Below are positions 42,174-54,200 of a stretch of DNA of 64,000 nt, one piece after another. A program made the translations under genes and the position numbers. Source of the DNA: Paramacrobiotus metropolitanus (Eukaryota; Tardigrada; Eutardigrada; Parachela; Macrobiotidae); contig NW_026570419.1 of assembly GCF_019649055.1 (NCBI RefSeq), positions 1-64,000 of the forward strand. The letters run 5' to 3'. Position 1 is the first letter of the stretch. Each line of letters opens with the position of its first letter. The notes beneath the pieces were generated by a model that saw only the letters and a program-made list of their open reading frames with translations, was not told the origin of the DNA and did not search any database.

Positions 42174-44642
42174 TGCAGTTTCTCATTCTTATCGAAGCAG
42201 CAATCAAAATTAGTGTGAAAGGTCAGGACGATGGAAATATTGATGGAGATTACACTGCGATGTATACCAGCAGCGATAAGCAAAGCTACGATTATGGAGG
42301 ACTGCAGGAGAATTTTCTCGATAACGACAAGGAAGACTTTACAGGTGCTCAGCCAATTTCAGGGCTGACCCAGAATCCTGCAGGATTTGAAAGCGATCTG
42401 AACGATGTAGCACGGGACAAATCTGGGCTAAATGAAGCTCAAGGTAGAACTTGTAATCTAGAGTTATACTTTTGTTAGTGTAGCTTGCAAAAATGTTCAA
42501 AATCTTGACTAACATCGGGTTACGATTGCAATCGTTGTTGTCGTCGAAATACCAATTAATCTTTGAACCAGATCAACGATAAAAGAAATCTTGTTAGAAA
42601 TTCCCATCGAGCTGTTAAAAATATTCGTCAGATTTGTTTGCTACATTCCCATTTATAACCGAAATAATAGTCTGCTTCGTTGATTCATTAAAGGACTTGT
42701 ATTGCTTAGTTAATGTTAATGCTTTGGTTTTGTTTCTTCTTACTCAGGCGATCATTCAAACTATGATGAGGATTACGATACAGCGACAGCTATCTCAGCG
42801 TCCGCTGATGCGTCGTCGGACGCCAAGAGCGAACCAACCAATGAGAATGTTGATGGCGGCGACCAAACCTACACACTGGACTGTGCGACAATGAGAGATG
42901 TGCCGGATATTTTGCCTTTTTATCTGGACCAAATGCGCAGACTGCAAAACACACCATTTGTGGAGGACCCTTGCATAGTGGTAATCACATGCTTCAAAGA
43001 TGCACTTCTCAGCACCACCACGCCAGAATATGTAAATTCGACCAACAACACTGATATGTCCAATAAGACGGTAACTTACGATCCCAGTAGTAAACTTTAA
43101 CCGAATGCGTTGACACTGAGATTGTGTCATCGTTACTCATCTCGAAAAAGGAATCAATGCTTGGTAATTTCAAACTAATGTTTGATCCATCTGCATTTTA
43201 ACATCGTCGAGTTTAGCACTCCCGGTGCGCTGCCATTGTTGAAGTGACCTTTCTCTTTACTGCGTTTTAGTTTATGAGCACAACCACACCGGATCCTTTC
43301 GCCATCTTTGGAGAGTTCGCAAACTACACGTTGGATGATTGTTCGCAGTACGCCACACCGGAACCCGACAGCGAGCTGAACGATGCGTCCAGAACATCGG
43401 CTGATCCCGACGTGCAAATGCGCTCACTGTGGGCCAGTATATTCCGTCTGAAACTGAAATTTGTGCGGCCTGCTGAGCCGGGCGTTCCAACGCCCCTATA
43501 CAACGAGTACGTGTCCGTTCTATTCAACTACAATTTTCCCATCGGCATGAGATCAAATTACCTTGCCAGTGCGTGAGCGGAACACTCTGCGGTAAAGCCT
43601 TCTAAAGCCTAATTTGGTATTACAGCTCTTTAATGTTCGTAAGCATAATTAGCAATGCTTGATATGATTTTTATATTTGTTTTGAACTATACATAATAAA
43701 GTCAACTGGGTCAGAAATCCAAATTCTTCCAGGTAATTTTGTTGTTAAAAGATTTAGCAATTTTCCAGCGAAAGATATTAATCTCACTGCGGATTTTATT
43801 CGTATTTGCAGGAACGGGAAAACCGCTAGTTCGATTGATGCGGCAGCGTATCCGCGTGACCGGTCTATCTGACGGCCGTTCCGGTGACCCTGTCCTTAAT
43901 GCGCCCTGCTATAGAAAATACATTCAGTCTCAGGAGCAGACCATGAACTTTTATCTACAGTCTTGGCTGCCCAGGGAAATCCAGGATTTCGATATATGCG
44001 TGTGCCAAAAAGTGGAATTCAATCCGACGGCTACTGTGCTCAACGGGGATGCACAGGCGGTGATTGAGAATGCCGTGACCCAGACACGCGGATTGCAGAG
44101 TGTAGACGGCAAATGGTGGGCTCACAAATTAATTGTACAAATTCCTTCCGCCAGCTGCAGTCAGCAGCGTTATTTACGGGACAGTACAGCTGTAGCCAGT
44201 AGATAATAACGTATATTTCAGTATGGCTGTAGATAATTATTTAAATGCTTAAATTGTCTAAAGTGAATTGTATAAGTGGCCCGTTTTGATAACACTATGG
44301 ACGAAAGCTTTGAGCTCTTATTTCTCTGAAAGGATCACCTTGGATTTAACTCATGTCACACCGGACGTCTGCATCGGCAGCCTTGATGCTGACAGTGGCA
44401 TCACTACCGGTTGTTGCGATCCCGATCCGCGCGCGGTGCCGCGTGTTGATATGCCATCGTTCGCCGGAAACCAATATGTCAGCAAAAGGTTCGCAGAAGA
44501 AATACTCAGCATATTCTTCATAGAGAATACTACGCAGTTCCAGCCTTTCGATGAGCGGGAGGCATTTGAGCAGTCCGAACAGTGGCAAATCGCCAAGTCT
44601 GAAAGACGGTTAAGGGAAATGACCAGTATCAGAGACTTTTAG
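42174..44642 (+). CDS. Secreted multi-exon protein, unknown family
   Basis: The ATG at 42174 begins a weak signal peptide (MHPLQFLILIEAA). Exons 42174-42443, 42748-43070, 43271-43569 and 43812 onward join with consistent phases (1, 0, 1). Acidic Tyr/Asp-rich stretches (DYGGLQENFLDNDKEDF; NYDEDYDTATA) come first. A Cys-containing core follows (TLDCATMRDVPDIL, DPCIVVITCFKD, TLDDCSQYATP, NAPCYRKYI, FDICVCQ). The fourth exon can end at TAA 44204-44206 or splice to an acceptor near 44329 that opens a frame (LDLTHVTPDVCIGSLDAD, CCDPDP) ending at 44642. Spaced cysteines and N-glycosylation sites suggest an extracellular protein. Family not recognised. Confidence 0.6.
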
Positions 44643-45608
44643 AAATGGCGAAGGTCGAGGTGTCAATTTGGATGCTGACGATCAAGAGAGATCGTGTCTG
44701 GTTCTTGGTCTTTGATTCTGGCAAAACATTCTAAGGTAGTATTGTAGTACTGCTTTTTTGTACTGGTTTTCGTTACGATTTTTTATTTGATCGAAAGTGC
44801 TTACAAATTGATGTCACGATTTAGCTGGCCGGTGACATTACGGTTTCCTTTTTAATCTGCATTTTTCTGTTTTTGGAATTTTTCTGTAATAAGTTCTACC
44901 AAAGTAAAAATAACACATGTAGCCTAAATCATTATGGAAAATGCCGCTGAAAAACACATTTCGACATGAATTTGTCGGGCCAATCAGAACCTAATTTGTT
45001 GTGGAGCAAGTCAGCAAGCATTTCATAGTAAAACAGAACACTTGATCGCAAACAAGCTAAACACACATTTCCGCCCGTATTCCACCTGTATGCAAAAACT
45101 AAACCGCGCCGAAGTGCGAGTTATCTAAAGTCTACCAGGTACCTGTGCTCTCGATCGCGTTGGTGACTATGTTGAAGGATCACATCCGTCCATCGATGAC
45201 GCTTAGCAAACGGCAATTTATCCCGTTTCCACAGCCAACGCACTTGTGTCAGCCGAGCTACCGGCACTAGTCGTGTCACTGCTATCACCGGTATCTCCGC
45301 CGCCACAAGTGCATGCGCTGCCGACGTTATTAGGCGCCGCATCACTGTCGTAAATTCGCTATCCAGGTTGATAATAGGAAGCGAAAGATCGTTCGCTGTG
45401 AGTGTGGACTGCAAAAGCTACACCGCACAGCAAATGCCGACTCTCGGCGCCTTCTCTCCGGCCAACCAGCAATAACATCCCCGGAAACCAGTGTGAATTC
45501 CGGACGAGAATCGCAATCCTGATGTGAGAGATCCGACCATTCCTCCCGTTGAACCCGCGGATACAATGCATCTTTGCACACCATTTTTTAAGAATGTCTG
45601 CACTAGGT
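44643..45608. other. No clear gene; GC-rich coding-like patch at 45120-45600
   Basis: Several overlapping frames are open on both strands in the patch (about 88 codons on plus ending near 45463, 97 on minus ending at 45121). I cannot choose between them; it may hold an upstream exon of the 45.6-kb gene. Confidence 0.35.
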
Positions 45609-46583
45609 TCGCTCGAGACGCCTGGGTAACCAATGCGATGGCGGTGGCGGCCAAGACGCCGCCGGCAGTGGGAGTGGATTAACCGAAGTGATAATGAATG
45701 TCATCGCCAGGTTCCGCGAACAAATGCGCGCGGAGCAGGATTTGCCATCGCAAAACAATGGACCTGTGCGAGACAAGTTAATTTTAATGGAAGAAGTGGC
45801 GGCAACGATCCCATTGAAAAGCTGGCAATTGATTTGTATATGGAGCAGATTTAGTTTCGATGTTTCCAGAGGGGGATCACTTCCTGCGGTAGGGATCTCT
45901 ACATGCACCTAAATAACATTACAATGCTTTTTCTTTTAAAACCACTGATCGCTATAGCGATATTACTGCACAAGAAGAGCTTCATAAAAACCTTTTACAA
46001 ATATTCGTTTCAGTACAAACATCCATACGGTACAAAATATCCATTTTCTAACGTTAGCGAGAACTAGCAGTATTTCTATGGCCAGAGTAAAAATGGGGAC
46101 AAGTTCAAAAGACTGAAGTTATTAAAATGTATTGTTAGCATACCGGACATTTTCCTCGACATCCAACAAAGGAATAATGATCCCGATCCGCCACGCGAAA
46201 TTATTGCAAAACACAAGAGGTCATGACTAAGATGAAGAATTTCCGGAATTTTCCGTGTTCCTCAAAACATTCCACCACACAACAAACTGCACAGTACCGG
46301 CTACGCATTTTACTTTGTACATCAACTAACGCAGTTTTCATTAAGCTTAGACGTCACTCCATTGAAACTGACCGATAGCACTAATCCGCAGGATTCGCAA
46401 GTACTTTTCCTCCTTACGGTTCGTAAAGAGATTGAACCTGCAGCTTTACATGCTAAGACAAGGCTTGAAATTACGGTAAGTGGTACGCTGGTGGTCGAGC
46501 GTGGGGAAACATCGCAAAGGTTTATTGTGGACGAGTTCACAGCGGTGTTTAAAGCGGCATTTTGGAATGCTCCAACTGAATAA
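45609..46583 (+). CDS. Probable two-exon gene fragment, unknown
   Basis: An exon entered after CACTAG at 45608 has an open frame (GNQCDGGGGQDAAGSG, then NVIARFREQMRAEQDLPSQ and DKLILMEEVAAT) up to a donor GCG|GTAGGG near 45889. An acceptor near 46331 (ACGCAG) is in phase 0 and opens LSLDVTPLKLTD, VLFLLTVRKEIEPAAL and RLEITVSGTLVVERG up to TAA 46583. Composition is convincingly protein-like, but the start is missing and the family is unknown. It ends only 20 bp before the foldback element. Confidence 0.4.
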
Positions 46584-46602
46584 CGTAGCACAAGGCAATT
46601 AT

Positions 46603-47660
46603 TAAGGGATTTGGCCCGGTACATGGCACCAAATTCATGTATATCCACGGGAACTTTCGCTGTCGCGCAATCCCAAACACTTTTTTGCATTGCTTTATGG
46701 CATTTTGTAGCCAAAAGATTTGTATACATAGGCGTGAAATCCGTTTTTGCGCGCAACATCCGGTTCGGGAGTTATGGCTGATAGAAAATTCTAGAAAGTT
46801 TGAATGCATTCAGGTGCTCCAAAAGTCTGATTATGGACCGATCCCTTTCAAATTTTGCACGTAAATGCGCATAACCATGAAGATCGTTCTTACATCGATC
46901 CACTGTTCCAGCATGTTCTTCAAATTTTAAAATGAATTTCAAAAATTTTAAAATTTATTTTAAAATTCGAAAAAAATTGTGGAAGTCTGGATCCGTGTAA
47001 GAACGATCTTCATGGTTATGCGCATTTACGTGCAAAATTTCAAAGGGATTGGTCCATAATGAGACTTTTGGTACACCTGAATGCGTTTGAACTTTTGGAA
47101 TTTTCTAACAGCCATAACTCCCGAACCGGATGTTGCGCGCAAAACGGATTTCACGCCTATGTATTATAACGTAGACTATAACGCTACGTACTGGATTGCC
47201 TTTCCGGCGGCCCAGTCGCCTAACTTGATCTAACTGTAATCAAGTTATGATGGTGAAGGAATAACAGAAATACAGGAACGCAAGAACAACAGGTTTTGGC
47301 AGAAGTTTAATGTCGATCGATCGGTCGTTCGTTCGTAAGAAGTCGTAAGAATTAATCCTCTCGTATACAGTAACAGACTGCCATTTTATAGGCGAAGAAA
47401 CAATGAGTGTTTAGGAAGGCTAAATGAAATGGGATAGGTTTTTTTTGATTTAAGATTACACTCACAAAGTTTACACTTTACACTCACACAGTTTACTCAT
47501 ACAACACTTGTACATTATTAGTCACATACGCTATAGTATACAAAACATTTGGCTACACAGTGTCAAAAAGCAATCCAAAATTGTGTTTGGAAGTGCGCGA
47601 AAGCGAATATTTCCGTGTATGTACACGAATTTGGTGCTATGTACCGGGCCAAATCCCTTA
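46603..47660. mobile_element. Foldback element with nested insertion
   Basis: Left arm 46603-46894 and right arm 46996-47660 are inverted copies, with an AT-rich 101-bp centre. The right arm is interrupted by about 385 bp (about 47161-47545), after which homology resumes at the exact next base. The outer ends are TAAGGGATTTGGCCCGG and its complement. No coding capacity is seen. Confidence 0.82.
47161..47545. mobile_element. Insertion inside the foldback right arm
   Basis: It splits the arm between CACGCCTATGTA and TACAAAACATTT. TA flanks both sides and the ends show weak inverted similarity (GACTATAACGCTACG; ACTATAGCGTATGTG), so it may be a TA-targeting MITE. The exact edges are uncertain by a few bases. 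Confidence 0.55.
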
Positions 47661-49060
47661 AGGTCACCACAATTCTGACTTAACGTGACAGTACAGTACT
47701 CGGCATCCTGTGCTTAGCAGATTACTGCTGGACCTTTTCTCTTGCAAATTAGCAGCACGGGAGGTTGTCTAGTCGTTCGGTAACAGATACAGATAACTGC
47801 AACAAAACCTGATGGAGATATGGAAGGGTTGCACCAACCAATAACCAATTCGATGGGAGCTGATAAAATCAGAGTCAGTTGAGAGTGTTATGTACTGCGG
47901 CGGGCTATTTAGTTGATGCTGCCATATGCCGGAAATACGCGGAGGTTAAATTTACTGAAGTTTTTCACTCAGGCTACCGTAATGCGCGAGAAAGCCCTCC
48001 GATGCCTGTTAGTCTACTCTCTAATTTCATGCAGCAAACAAACACTGCACCCGTATGTATAGTCGTGCAACAACAACTTTGATATTGCGGTGGGCTTCCG
48101 GCTGGTTGCCAGGCACCAAACAAATTTTCCAGCTGTTATGCCAACAATGTAACGGGTGAACAAGGTCACGTTACTGCTGTGCTTCACATTTCGTTGGACA
48201 CTTTGAACTGTGTTCTCTATATCACGAGTACGACTGGTAAAAGTGCAGCTTGTTTGGGCAGTCATACGGTGACATGGTTAGAAAGGAAAGAAATGGCTAG
48301 AAATTGTGAACGAAATTTAACCAATGAAGCGGAATTTTATCCATCATAATGCAACCAAAAAAGCAATGTTCTCGTGTTTTGTTTGCCAGCACTGTCAGTG
48401 CCCAAAAGTTGACCGAGGCGCGCTTTGAATTTGAAATAAGTGGAATACTAAAGCCCCGATATAATGTACTCGTATTTTATTATTCATACAGTTAATATTA
48501 TTATTAACTCGATAATATACAAAAAAGTAATATACAAAAAAAATTTGATAAAGAATTTTAACTGCAGTAATACAGCTGCGGTAGTTACAGTCAAATAAGT
48601 AATACTATACGAAATATTTCCACAAAACAGGCGACATATTTCTACATTCCTAATTTTTAAATCGAAGCTCCATCCCTAAAACTCAACTGGGTGCGCGCTA
48701 GCGCGACCAGCACTTGTACAGTTAATATTATTATTAACTCGATGATATACAAGCAGTTCGACAAGATACGAATGGATCCTGACGTAGTATGCATGCGTGT
48801 CAGCGGCAATACCGAAAATTGCCGCTAGGAAAAAGTGTTCAAGGCCGAACCTTTCTGATGCAAAGCTGAAGCACTTTTTCACGATAGACGCTCAGGGCAG
48901 CACAAAGCGCCAGAATGCCGCAACCTCAAAGGGCGTAGATTGCGTACATTTACACTTTATCATTTTTAATCTGGCAGTTTTGCTTAGTGGTTTAAGAGCG
49001 CAACTTAACACCAGCATTCTTAATTAGACGGAAACCCCAGATCTTGAGCCAACATCAGAA
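47661..49060. other. Intergenic, no gene supported
   Basis: Short frames only. It includes a 36-bp direct repeat (CAGTTAATATTATTATTAAC...) at about 48490-48525 and 48719-48754. Confidence 0.45.
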
Positions 49061-49492
49061 TTAAAGGAGGCTCCATACACAAACAAATAAAGGCAGCCAA
49101 GGACGGATATTAGTAGACGCCAGCGTTATCTCCGTTGCGTTTCTTGTGTTGCACAGATCCGTGTCGCAGTCGCAGTAAGTGTGCCCGTTGCTTTCTTGCT
49201 GACACCTTACTGAAAATTTTGTTTCGAAGTTTCTTTCACCCTGACATCCCTTTCTCTTCAGATAGCTGCTATCCACCGTATTTCCGCCACTGTAGGTAGG
49301 GTTATAGGAAACTTCAATACAGTTTCCAGGACAGGTTTGCTTATTCCAATACGAAACATTTATTTGCTGACCCCGGCTGCCGCAAGGGTACTTTTCACTG
49401 CCTTCGTAACGGCCTTCCGTACAAAAATAACAAGACAACGCGAAAGTAGATTTCGGAATTCTGGTAACAACGTATCCAAAGAGAGCCAACAC
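49061..49492 (-). CDS. GPI-anchored Ly6/uPAR-like protein 4
   Basis: 143 residues. A hydrophobic leader (MLALFGYVVTRIPKSTFA) is followed by LSCYFCTEG, ten cysteines, and the closing CDCDTDLCN signature of a three-finger domain. A hydrophobic C-terminus (RPWLPLFVCVWSLL) fits a GPI signal. An upstream exon is possible. A broken paralogue lies on the opposite strand at 49873-50226; they share YPCG, NCPGNC/TCPGNC and KKGCQG/KRKGCQG. Ligand unknown. Confidence 0.82.
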   Translation of the reverse strand: MLALFGYVVTRIPKSTFALSCYFCTEGRYEGSEKYPCGSRGQQINVSYWNKQTCPGNCIEVSYNPTYSGGNTVDSSYLKRKGCQGERNFETKFSVRCQQESNGHTYCDCDTDLCNTRNATEITLASTNIRPWLPLFVCVWSLL

Positions 49493-49872
49493 ACGGAAAA
49501 AGCTTTCTATTTTGGAGGTAAGAATTCTAACTCAATCCAGAAACTCCAAGATCTTTCGGTATCTTTCTGGGGCACGGAAAACCTAACGCATTCAAACTCG
49601 CAGTACGCACTTGTTAAGTACGTACAGATATACGTAGAAGAACTTGCTATTGTAATATCTTGTTACACGTGTATTGTTGTTACTGACTTTTGGCTGCTAG
49701 CTGTGCTTTCGTAAGGTTTGCTTCAGATTTTCTGCTTGAACGATTTTCTGCTTTAGGTGCTGAAATGATGTGTTACGAATCTGATAGGCAATAATTTTCC
49801 CGGTTAACTATTTTAGGCTATTTACCGTGAACGATATTCTCCAGAACCCGACATCTGGTAATTTTGGTATAC

Positions 49873-50226
49873 GCTGTACCTACATTGTTCAGCCCACTTG
49901 CGCAGTTAAGGCTACTACTACATCAGAGGAAACCACCCGGAGCCTAATCAAAGGGGATCTTCCGGAAGTCAGTATCCTTGTGGCGGCTTTAGGCAGCCAT
50001 TTAACATTTTTTTTTACTATAAGCAGAATTGTCCTGGAAATTGTTACGAAGAAGCTTATAATTCCCATTATGGTAAAGATTCTGATATAGATTACACCGT
50101 GCTTCAAAAGAAGGGGTGCCAAGGTGGAGCGCTACTTGAAGAGAAGAATAGTACAGGCGCTGCATTTGCGATACCGATGTTTGTGACACCAGAAACTCCT
50201 CGCAAATCAGCAATGGCGACGGATAA
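49873..50226 (+). pseudogene. Broken Ly6/uPAR-like paralogue
   Basis: Frame pieces match the gene at 49061: QYPCGGFRQPFN, QNCPGNCYEEAYN, then VLQKKGCQGG, and after a frame change near 50150 CICDTDVCDTRNSS. The first Cys pair (CTY...) lies in yet another frame, and the signal peptide is not seen. It lies head to head with its intact paralogue. Confidence 0.7.
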
Positions 50227-50229
50227 GTT

Positions 50230-51277
50230 ATCTTGCCTACCAGTGTTTTATTCGACCTGGTTATTTATTTTAAATATCCAGGTCGAATACAACACTGACA
50301 GCCAAGAAAACCTATTATTGCTGACGCCATCCCTAAAATAATTATTTCCGCTTGCTAAACGTTTTTATTTAAACGTGTGAACAGTTTTGGTGGCTAAATA
50401 TTGAGCAATGCGCTAAGGAATGGCCTGATTTAGTTTAAGGCCTGATGGCCTGCACACAACAGTTTAAGGATTGCTGCGTACTCAGGATGTCAGTGTGGAA
50501 GCGAATGTTTCGAATTAAATGGTTACATATACATTTTTGGTCCACTGATAGTTTCGGGTGACCGAATTCGGGATAGGATTTTTTGTGACTGGGCACCCGA
50601 ATTTCTCCTCGTTCAAATTTCAAAGATCTGTTATGTATGTTTTAGTATGTGAAACTAAAAAGTAAATTACTGTGTTTTGCTCATTTTAAGCTTTTTTCAT
50701 GCAACGGTTAGGTCCCTGGTCACTAAATTGTTTCGGTGTGCAGTGTACAAATATCTGTACATAAGTTCTTCAGGGGGATCCACTACATATCCACCCAGGC
50801 CAAAACAGTTCATGAACAGTTGCAAATTATCAACGTTATTTTCAGTCATCGTGAACACGGAATGTATGCCTTTTATACAAATGGTATTTGCGCTGCGAGC
50901 AAATGTAATGGTGTAGTGCCGGTTAAGGGTCTTTACTAAGAACTGTAAAATACATGACTGCAATACACTTGAATACAGGTAGGATGTGATCGCGTCGTAG
51001 CATTTCCGCTGTCTAGATAAGAAGAGCGTAACTTTAATGGTAATGAACATATTAAATTTCAAATAATTACTGCATTCTTACACGTTCAAGAGGAACTGTA
51101 TTGCACCTATACATACACAGCAATACCCATAAAAAAATAAATCCATCCCATTAACCATAAGCTGAGACTGTAGCACTTCGGGCAAACCGAACCCACCATG
51201 CTTATGTAATTACAGTTTACACCCAGTGCCTGTATTCAGAAGCGTCACGTAACCGAAGCCCACCAACAATCCGCCTT
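50230..51277. other. Intergenic, no gene seen
   Basis: AT-rich; no coding support on either strand. Confidence 0.5.
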
Positions 51278-54200
51278 TCATTTATGAACTACTTTGGCGC
51301 CGGCAGTCTTAACTGGGTGTTTTATTGGCCTTCTCACGGTTTTTGTGACATCATCCAGCTTTCGTTTCAACAGCCTATCATACAAATCCAACAGCTCATC
51401 CCAACCTTCATACACCTCATGGTGCACGATCTCCTTCAGTTTGTTCGAATTCTTAGCAAACATCATTGCCAACGGCGCGAATTCTGCGTCAAATTGCTTA
51501 GTAGACAGGCGCTCAATCGCAGGAATCTGTGGGCAGAAAATCTTCGCCAGGTTTTTGGACCCCGGCGCCAACCGATGCAGGCACGTCACCATGTAATCGT
51601 TCATCTGACTCAAACGCTTGAATTCTTCTAACGTCAGCTTCCCGCGCTTCAGCACCGGCTTCTTCCCATCAATCCGAAAGTCTCGCACATCGACCTTGAC
51701 TAGATGGTCCGTGCGTCGTGATGCAAACAACCGGAAAAATCCCCGTAGCTCGGTAATAGTCTTGATATCATTCACCGTCTCCCAGCTTTTGTCCAGCTGC
51801 CACGACGGCTTCTCCAATTTCCTTTTGACCTTTACTGGCTCTTTCTTTCCGGCGTTGACCATCTCTTTGAATGCTTCGTAGAAGGTAAAGAATCCGTCTT
51901 TCCATTCAGTCATCAGCGCACTCCGAACGGGTTCGGAAGCGTCAATTAATTCCAGGAAATTCTGTCCGATCTGCTGATCAAAGTCTTCCTGAGACAATGC
52001 GTAATCCAGGCCGGTGCTAACGTGCGCCATGGCCGCTTCGGCGCTGGCATTTTTGGCTAAGGTGTCGTACAGGAACTTGCAGACTTCATGAAGTTCCGTC
52101 TGAGGAAGGTTGGCGACGACGGCTTTGTTACGCCTCACTTCGCTATGACGACTGGACGACTGTAATAAAAAACCGATTACTGCTTTAGAATCTAAGAAAC
52201 TTAATGCAGCTAAAAATTAAAGAGGTAAGAGCAAACAAGAAATCACAGAGATACATTAGTTCACAAATAACGGAAGAAGCCGATAAGCATTGACATTGAC
52301 TGTATTTTGTAATATGTACTTAGCAGCAGCAAACATAATAAAGTTTGTATAAGTTCAAAAGCTTCTGTCAGTTGTACTCACACTGGAATAAAGTAAGTCA
52401 TTTAAAAAATTCATAAATAAAAATGTGTAACACTTAACGATCGACATACAGCCGATCGTGCCCCGTCAACTTACAGATCGAGATTTCGTTGTCGCTTCGC
52501 TAACGATGGTCCCGCAGCTGGACACCGATGGCTGGAACACCTTGAAATCCTCGCATATCGGTACAATTTCGTAGCACGGAACATCGGTGGTCGACGTGGC
52601 CATGCTGACATGGCACGCTTCGTCCGTATCGGAATCGTCAAATGATGGAAAATATTTAGCATTCAAGATGGTCTGAGTGGAATACGTTCGTCGTTCGGTC
52701 ACTTCCACCTGGCTACTTCGGGCCTCCGTTAAGACAATATCCGTCTGGGATCGTGATGATCGGGTATGGCAGTGCGGTTGCACACCCAAGGAGCGCGTTT
52801 CCGGGTTGGCCTGGATACAGGCATCCGCCGGGTTCCGCGGCCACCTGGTCTGCGTGTCCTTCGTCTGGCAGTGCTCCAGGAAGATATTGTTCCGAATTTC
52901 CTGTCCGGTTTCGAAATTGTATCCGTAGGAGAAGCTGAGCTCGGTCTGGCAAAGTGCAGAACTCTCACAGTACTCTGTTACAGTCGCTGCGTTAATAACT
53001 TCCGGTTTGACCTTGAGTTCTTGTTCGCGAAGGGACTTTATCTGCAGCTCCAGTTCGTCAATCTCTCGCGACGTCTGATCCGTGATTTGTTCAATCCGGA
53101 GATCGGCTTGGTTCTTCAGAGTACTTAGTTGTTGAACTTCCCCGTTGAGCTCTTCCTGACGTTTCAGTAATGATTCAATACTTCGCTGGGCGGAGTCCAA
53201 TTGCTCGCCTTTCACGGCGAGCCGGTTAAGCACATCGCGTACCTTCGTATCCGCTAACTGGCTCTGTGTTTCCAGGGTACTCTCAGCGGAATTCGCTACC
53301 ACCGTCAGCTTGTCTTTCAAGGATTTTATCTCCGCTTCACACTGACTGTTTTCGCCCTGTAAACCGGAAATGCGGAGGAGCATGGTTTCCTTGGCCAGTT
53401 CCATAGTTCGGATGACGTTCTGGCGTTCGTTGATCATTTTGTCCATGTCGGTAATCTTGTGCTCTAGCTCGGAAAGGCGGTTATCGATTGCCATGCATCC
53501 AACGTCATGCTTCAGGGCATTGGGAATCGGATCCGTTTGCGTCTCCTGTCGAGCAACGCATGGGATTGGCTTTCGGGAGGACAGTTCACTTTCCAGTTCT
53601 GCTATGCGTCTTTTGGCGGCTACGAACTGGTCCTTATGGGATTTGGCTGACTTGGATCGGGCTGATGCCTGATCGTCGCTCTGGTCTGCTTTCTTCTTTG
53701 CCGCTTCCAATTTTGTCTACAAAGATAACGTATTATTCTGCGGGAATATTAACGCCTAACTTTAAAAAAAATTACCTATAACAAAAATTTATAACAGAAA
53801 TTATGGCGATGATTTATAGGCCTTATATTAGTGCCATATGTAAAACCACGCCGCTTCAGGGGATCAGAATGTAAAGAATCATTTACATCGATGTATAAAA
53901 GTACTTTTAAACTCCTAGCTACTGTAGGTAAAAATGCATTGACGATGACTACGATTTGCGAAAATGCATGCAACTCTGCAAGCACTCGCACTTTTGCTAA
54001 CAGCTGCAGCGCTTTACAGCGACATGCTTTCCCACGAATTAACATACCGTAAGATCCTGAATCTCCTGCTCCTTTTGCTTAACATCGTTCTTCAGCACCA
54101 TCACGCTCCTTTGTAACACTTCCATCTCCTTTCTTAAACCACCGATCTCCTTCTCCGAATCGCTCCGACTATCTTCCGCTTCGCTATACTGCTGCTGCAG

